Below are positions 59,737-64,000 of a stretch of 64,000 nt of DNA, piece by piece. Within the stretch, counting starts at the first letter, position 1; each line of letters starts with the position of its first letter. The stretch covers positions 1 to 64,000 of the forward strand of contig NZ_JADBGI010000023.1 in assembly GCF_014892575.1 (NCBI RefSeq). Reading direction: 5' to 3'. A model generated the notes under the pieces. That model saw only the letters and a list, made by a program, of their open reading frames with translations. It did not search any database and was not told the DNA's origin. Both the position numbers and the translations under genes were made by a program. Source of the stretch: Nocardiopsis coralli (GTDB taxonomy: Bacteria > Actinomycetota > Actinomycetes > Streptosporangiales > Streptosporangiaceae).

Positions 59737-60129
59737 TCACGGTTCCGCCGGGGTCACCGCGTAGCCGGGTACGGAGGGCCAGCGAACGGTCAGCACCACC
59801 GAGTCCTCTTCCGCGAACCAGGAGTGGTCCGTGCCGTGGCCCCACACGACGTAGTCGCCCTGCCGTTCCAGGAGCACCTCGCGGTTGGGCAGCGCGACCC
59901 GGAAGCGTCCGCTGATGAGCACCAGGAGTGCGGTCCGCTGCTCCCCGCGGACCCACCGGGCGCGCTCGTCACCGCGTTGGTGCACACCCCATTTGATCTC
60001 CACGGCCTCGCTGTGCCGGGGGTCGTCGGGGTCCTTGAAGTGCCCGAGCAGCCACCCGCGGTCGAGCACCGCGTCCTTGCCCGCATTGCCCACATACACG
60101 TTGTCGCCCACGGAAACGGACGCTAGCAC
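59737..60129 (-). CDS. Cupin-domain protein
   Basis: A 130-aa single-domain beta-barrel protein: LDRGWLLGHFKDPDDPRHSE, VEIKWGVHQRGDERARWV, LLVLISGRFRVALP, GDYVVWGHGTDHSWFAEED. The His residues in VHQRGDE and HGTDHSW suit a cupin metal site. Homologues are sometimes mislabelled signal peptidase I. The start is GTG 60129 with G-rich sequence directly upstream; GTG 60111 is possible. It lies 108 bp upstream of the DAC-NB-ARC gene on the same strand and may be co-transcribed. Function unknown. Confidence 0.78.
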   Translation of the reverse strand: MLASVSVGDNVYVGNAGKDAVLDRGWLLGHFKDPDDPRHSEAVEIKWGVHQRGDERARWVRGEQRTALLVLISGRFRVALPNREVLLERQGDYVVWGHGTDHSWFAEEDSVVLTVRWPSVPGYAVTPAEP

Positions 60130-60253
60130 CCCCCGATCCCGGTCACGGCCCGCGTTTTCGGCATCAGCCGGCGGAGGACCCGGGCGTCATCGCGTCCGGA
60201 GGCGGTGCTGCTCAGCGGCCGCTCCCTGTCCGTTGTCGGTGCGCCCGGCTAGA

Positions 60254-60282
60254 CTGAATCACCAAGGCGATAAGTGATTCAG
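60254..60282. promoter_or_regulatory. Operator-like inverted repeat before XRE-ImmA gene
   Basis: CTGAATCAC and GTGATTCAG form perfect 9-bp arms around an 11-nt spacer, ending 19 bp before the ATG at 60302. This is typical of an autorepression site for the XRE domain encoded immediately downstream. Confidence 0.78.
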
Positions 60283-60301
60283 GCTGGTGAGGTGGCAACC
60301 T

Positions 60302-61552
60302 ATGACGAGCACGGACATCGGAACGCGGATCGAGCGTGCCCGTGCGGCGGCGGGCTTCAGCCAGCGCTCCCTCGCCGAAGCAACGGGCGTCTCCCAGTCG
60401 ACCCTGTCCCGCATCATCGCCGGTGACCGGATCCCGAAGATGCCCGAACTGGTGGCCATCGCCTGGGAGACCGGAACCACCGTCGCCCAGCTCACGGGTA
60501 CCGGGATCTCCTCCGCACGGGCGCAATGTGCGGCCCGGTCCACCAACGACTCCGGCATGGACGGCATGCGCCGGGCACTGCTGGAGTTCCTGGAACTGGA
60601 CGAGTACCTGGACGACCAGGCGATCCCCACCACGACGGGCCACAGAGCCAGTACCGAACGCCTGGAAGCGCTCCGCCCCGAACACGAAGGGCGGAGCGCA
60701 GCCGAACGGTTCCGTCGGGAACAGAACCTGGGCATGCAGCCCTTGGGTGACCTCGTGGCCGTCATCGAGCAGGCGACCGGAATCGATGTGGCCGTGCTCG
60801 ACGCCGACCAGGACGAGCACGGCCTGACGATGCGGGACCCCGAGCGCGACGCGGTCTTCATCGCTGTCGCACGCACCGATCGTCCGATGCGCCAGCGCAG
60901 CACCTTGGCCCACGAGCTCGGCCATGTCCTGTTCGAGGACTGGGCGGACAGTGACACCGGAAGGTGGAGCAGCCGTTCACCGGTGGAGACGCGCGCCAAC
61001 GCCTTCGCCCGCCATCTGCTCGTGCCCCTGGACGGGCTACGTGCCTTCCTCGGGGAAAGGAGCCCGGTCGACCGGTCCGACCTGTCAGCCGTGGTCCAGC
61101 GGTTCCTGGTCTCCCCCACGATCGCCGCGATCGCTTTGCACGACGCGGGATACATCGACCCGCCCACGAAGCAGGAGTGGCGGACGGGCCTGTACACACC
61201 GGGGCTGGCGACCCGCTTCGGGTGGAGCGACCATTACGAGGCGCTGAAGGCGGACTCGGCCCGGCGCAGAGCTCCGCAACAACTTCTCGCCCGCGCGATC
61301 AGGGGCTACGCCGAAGGGGTTCTGTCCCTGCAGGCCGTCGCCACCCTGCGCAGCATGACGCGCGGAGAGACCGAGGCGGAGCTGGAAGGGGCGGGCGTGG
61401 TGCCGGCCGACCCGTCCACCCTGAGGAACGCACCCGCCGAACTACCGGAGCCCGATGTGGACCTCGATGCTCTGGACGAGGCGCTCGGCGCACCTGATGA
61501 AGACGATGACGACACCGACGTGCCCAAGGCGACCGGGGGCGCCGCCGGATGA
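60302..61552 (+). CDS. XRE HTH plus ImmA/IrrE metallopeptidase
   Basis: A 416-aa protein. The N-terminal XRE HTH (about 5-60: IGTRIERARAAAGFSQRSLA, SQSTLSRIIAGDRIPKM) is followed by an ImmA/IrrE-like zinc peptidase domain (about 150-260) with HExxH in STLAHELGHVLFEDW (about 203-207) and TRANAFARHLLVP. A helical domain and an acidic C-terminal tail complete it. In phage/ICE systems such proteins act as anti-repressors or as antitoxin-like regulators. The stop overlaps the start of the next gene (ATGA), so the two form a coupled pair, probably autorepressed through 60254-60282. Confidence 0.9.
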   Translation: MTSTDIGTRIERARAAAGFSQRSLAEATGVSQSTLSRIIAGDRIPKMPELVAIAWETGTTVAQLTGTGISSARAQCAARSTNDSGMDGMRRALLEFLELDEYLDDQAIPTTTGHRASTERLEALRPEHEGRSAAERFRREQNLGMQPLGDLVAVIEQATGIDVAVLDADQDEHGLTMRDPERDAVFIAVARTDRPMRQRSTLAHELGHVLFEDWADSDTGRWSSRSPVETRANAFARHLLVPLDGLRAFLGERSPVDRSDLSAVVQRFLVSPTIAAIALHDAGYIDPPTKQEWRTGLYTPGLATRFGWSDHYEALKADSARRRAPQQLLARAIRGYAEGVLSLQAVATLRSMTRGETEAELEGAGVVPADPSTLRNAPAELPEPDVDLDALDEALGAPDEDDDDTDVPKATGGAAG

Positions 61553-62157
61553 GCCACCGACCGATCATCGATGCAGGCCCCGGCCTGAACTTCCTGTCGA
61601 TCAACAAGGAGCGGCTCCTGATCGGTGTCCTGGGCAAGCTCTCTGCCCCGGAGATCGTGGAGACAGAAGTACTGCGCAAGTCCCGGGACGATGAGCGCTT
61701 CCGACGGGCCGCGAAGGTCTGGCGCAAGATGACGCCCACCTACATGCAGATCCTTCCGGACAACTACACCCCCGAGCTTGCTGCCGCTGTCCAGCGCATC
61801 GCCCACCAGCCCATGGAAGAACGGGTGAAGAGGCGTAAGGATCTGGGCGAGACGATGGTGATCGCACACGCCGCCGTTGCGGCCGAGACCGGCGATGCGG
61901 TGACCGTGCTCATCGACGACGGCGAAGGGGCACGGATCGCAGCCTCGGAGAGCCGACGACTCGAACGGCTCCGGGAGAGCGGACGGGCCGTGGGCTCCAT
62001 CCACCTGGTCGACACGGAGACCGTGCTTAGGACCGCGGTGGCCAGGGGTTTCATAGCGGACAGGTCGGAGCTGCGCCTGGTCTACAAGCGGCTGCGCGAG
62101 CTGGACGACGGACTGCCGCCGATCGAGAGCACCGGGCTCCTGTCTGCCACGGATTGA
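61549..62157 (+). CDS. PIN-like domain protein partnered with XRE-ImmA
   Basis: A 202-aa protein beginning SHRPIIDAGPGLNFLSINKE, a PIN-like first strand with an early Asp. KLSAPEIVETEVLRKS, KDLGETMVIAHAAVA (conserved Glu) and VTVLIDDGEGARIA (Asp pair) are the further acidic positions expected of a PIN nuclease. Coupled by 4-base overlap to the XRE-ImmA gene, it resembles a toxin-like ribonuclease with its regulator. RNase activity is inferred. No SD of its own beyond the end of the upstream gene. Confidence 0.75.
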   Translation: MSHRPIIDAGPGLNFLSINKERLLIGVLGKLSAPEIVETEVLRKSRDDERFRRAAKVWRKMTPTYMQILPDNYTPELAAAVQRIAHQPMEERVKRRKDLGETMVIAHAAVAAETGDAVTVLIDDGEGARIAASESRRLERLRESGRAVGSIHLVDTETVLRTAVARGFIADRSELRLVYKRLRELDDGLPPIESTGLLSATD

Positions 62158-62485
62158 GGCGCCCCGAGGTCCGTGACCTCCTACCAGGGACTGTGTCCTC
62201 AACCGGTCACCGGAAAGACGCGCTGGACCCCGGCGTCCGTCTCGAACTCCTTGTGCTCGAACTCCTTCTCGACCTCGACCGTGATGGTTCCGTTGGTCAG
62301 GTCCGCGGCCGCCCCCGGGTCGATGACCAGATCCGTTTCGAAAGCGGGACCACCGTGTTCGGTACGGTGCCGTCCGTGCGGTGCTGCAGTACGTTCTCGC
62401 CCCAACACAGCACAACTCTCCCCGACGACCGACGCCCTGCTCCGGATCCCGTCCGAGCACGCCCCCGACCGGAAACGAACCCGAA
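62158..62485. other. Spacer between PIN-like gene and kinase
   Basis: These 328 bp have no clear gene. On the minus strand a 69-residue frame (62199-62408) reads partly protein-like (TITVEVEKEFEHKEFETDAG), so a short minus-strand gene or pseudogene remnant cannot be excluded. The kinase promoter is presumably in its right part. Confidence 0.35.
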
Positions 62486-64000
62486 GTGAACCCCCTCCTG
62501 AACCATGACCCCCGCAGAATCGGTCGTTACACCCTCGAAGCTCGGTTGGGCTCAGGAGGAATGGGACAGGTCTACTTGGCCCGCACGCCGGGTGACAGAC
62601 CCATCGTCGTCAAGGTCGTCCGTTCCGAGTTCGCCCATGATGAGGAGTTCCGGCGTCGCTTCGCACAGGAGGTCGAAGCGGCCCAGCGCGTCGGGGGTTT
62701 CCACACGGCCCAGGTCGTGGATGCCGACATCGAGGCAGATCCCCCCTGGGTCGCCACGGCCCACATCCCTGCCCCTTCCCTGGAGCAGGTGTTGCAGGAT
62801 CAGGGGCCGCTCGGCAGCTCCGCTCTGGAATCACTCTTCAGCGGGCTCGCAGAAGGGCTCGAAGCGATTCACGCGTGCGGGTTGGTCCACCGGGATCTGA
62901 AGCCGGGCAATGTGCTCATGGCCGAGGACGGCCCCAGGATCATCGACTTCGGGATCGCGCGCGCTCTTGATGCGGGCTCGGCAACGGTGACGGGACAGGT
63001 CATCGGCACGCTCGCCTATATGTCACCCGAACAGGTCCAGGAGCATTCCGTAGGACCGGCGAGCGATGTGTTCTCCCTGGGAACCGTGATGGCCACCGCA
63101 GCCACTGGTTCCAACCCGTTCGACGCGGCGACCATGGCGGCCACCGTGCTGCGGATCATTTCACCGGCACCCTCTGTGGAAACGCTGCCCGCCCGGCTCC
63201 GTCCTCTGGTGGAGGCCTGCTGGCAGAACGATCCAAAACTGCGCCCGACTCCACACGAGATCGTCACATCATTCGAGGGTGAGAACACCGCACGTCCACT
63301 GGTGGGAAGCGAAACGGCCTTCTCCTCGGCGAGGAGCGAACGCCAGGAAATGGACACCACTGAGGTGCAAGCTTCACCTCCGTTCGGCAAAACCAAGGTG
63401 GCGCCGCCCAAGGTGACAGCAGGAGCTCGGCATGGCCGCAGCCTCCGTCTTTTCCTACTCGTAGCGGCTAGCGCGGTTCTCATCGCAAGTTCGATCCACT
63501 GGGCGTTCCTATCCGAGGACGACGATTCGGTACCCGAATTCACCCCCGACACCGTCATCGATCTGCATGAGGGGCTGCGCGAAGATGTCGATGAGGACAG
63601 GGTCCACCACGACATCTCGGCCGCGGACCTCAGCCCGGACGCCGACCTGCTTGCCACTGCGGACAGTGTCCATGTACGACGGGGGATCACGAGGGAGGAG
63701 GCACACGATTACTATGCGCGGCTTCTGGATTCCGAGACCGGCGAAGAGGTGGTCGTTCGTCAGGGCGGCGAAGATCCGGCATTCATCGACGTCACCTTCA
63801 CCTCTGAAGGTGACCCAATCGGGCTCCAGAGGACCCCAGAGGTCCACCGGTTGTGGGACATCAGCACTGGAGAAGCACTCCTCACCCTCGATAGCCAAGA
63901 GGAATCGATCGGCACTCTGGATTCCAGGCCGGAGAGCACCGATTTTCTCACCGACGGATCAGACGGTGACCTCCACCTGTGGGACGGCAGCAGTGGAGAG
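62486..64000 (+). CDS. Ser/Thr protein kinase with TM and WD40-like ectodomain (3' truncated)
   Basis: This 505-residue portion has no stop before the window end. The cytoplasmic Hanks-type kinase (about 12-275) has the G-loop LGSGGMGQVYLA, Lys in IVVKVVRSE, HRDLKPGNVLM (about 135-145), DFG in IIDFGIARA and GTLAYMSPEQ. A juxtamembrane linker, a TM helix (about 319-341) and a WD40/quinoprotein-like repeat ectodomain (LSPDADLLATADS, HRLWDISTGEALLTL, DLHLWDGSSGE) follow. The start is GTG 62486 (VNPLLNHDPRRIGRYTLEA); frames starting later at 62505 are out of frame. It is probably a membrane signalling kinase. Substrates unknown. Confidence 0.92.
   Translation, partial: MNPLLNHDPRRIGRYTLEARLGSGGMGQVYLARTPGDRPIVVKVVRSEFAHDEEFRRRFAQEVEAAQRVGGFHTAQVVDADIEADPPWVATAHIPAPSLEQVLQDQGPLGSSALESLFSGLAEGLEAIHACGLVHRDLKPGNVLMAEDGPRIIDFGIARALDAGSATVTGQVIGTLAYMSPEQVQEHSVGPASDVFSLGTVMATAATGSNPFDAATMAATVLRIISPAPSVETLPARLRPLVEACWQNDPKLRPTPHEIVTSFEGENTARPLVGSETAFSSARSERQEMDTTEVQASPPFGKTKVAPPKVTAGARHGRSLRLFLLVAASAVLIASSIHWAFLSEDDDSVPEFTPDTVIDLHEGLREDVDEDRVHHDISAADLSPDADLLATADSVHVRRGITREEAHDYYARLLDSETGEEVVVRQGGEDPAFIDVTFTSEGDPIGLQRTPEVHRLWDISTGEALLTLDSQEESIGTLDSRPESTDFLTDGSDGDLHLWDGSSGE

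Noticed and set aside
56974..60126. 1050-residue open frame on the + strand across the NB-ARC and cupin genes
   Set aside because: It is antisense to well-supported DAC/NB-ARC/TPR and cupin domains and spans two genes. Composition is typical of a shadow.

Overview
This is a 64 kb, very GC-rich window from an actinomycete chromosome, most likely a Nocardiopsis-type member of the Streptosporangiales. That placement is an inference. It rests on extreme third-position GC, many GTG starts, SARP/NB-ARC-like ATPases, MmyB-type and XRE regulators, DUF6457, DUF2510 and subtilisin-inhibitor-like proteins, and several probable leaderless promoters. Gene density is normal. Most very long open frames are antisense shadows of real genes and were left out.

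Region 1 (1-31,900) is mainly metabolism and envelope. It holds two tandem OafA-type acyltransferases sharing a 152-bp identical tract, a Mn-type superoxide dismutase, a membrane-anchored SGNH hydrolase, ornithine aminotransferase divergent from an acyl-CoA synthetase, and a DUF368 polyprenyl-phosphate transporter. A TPP riboswitch then precedes thiD. Next come an AGCS amino-acid symporter, a macrolide-type glycosyltransferase, an aminotransferase/LysR divergent pair with a visible operator, a DMT transporter coupled to a GT4 glycosyltransferase, a GH20 hexosaminidase with a DasR-type site, a D-threonine aldolase-like enzyme, a GDPD, a secreted acidic protein, a gamma-glutamyltransferase, an NlpC/P60 hydrolase and a PolA-like polymerase.

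Region 2 (31,900-46,600) is rich in repeats. It contains three diverged copies of an intergenic element, two MITE-like elements with terminal inverted repeats and CTAG target duplications, and two REP-like palindromes in opposite orientation. Around these lie a D-2-hydroxyacid dehydrogenase, an NTF2-like protein, a SpoU methyltransferase, a subtilisin-inhibitor-like membrane protein, two tandem solute-binding/VWA paralogues, an esterase/TetR pair with a 32-bp operator, a degenerate amidase-like protein, a DUF2510 membrane protein and oligoribonuclease.

Region 3 (46,800-64,000) starts with tRNA-His and becomes regulatory and conflict-like. It has an MmyB-type regulator, a tautomerase-like/YHS fusion and two hypotheticals. 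An overlapping operon then encodes an NrtR-like Nudix regulator, an MTAN-type nucleosidase with a C-terminal adaptor, and a four-TM protein. After ilvD comes a cupin followed by a 920-aa protein joining a DisA-like diadenylate cyclase domain to NB-ARC and TPRs. The window ends with an XRE-ImmA/PIN pair and a truncated Ser/Thr kinase with a WD40-like ectodomain.

The most novel candidate is the linkage of the nucleosidase/four-TM operon with the DAC-NB-ARC-TPR protein. All three proteins carry a similar short glycine/Q-rich motif resembling RHIM-like bacterial amyloid signalling sequences, which suggests a sensor-effector conflict system working through nucleotides. This is an inference from sequence only.
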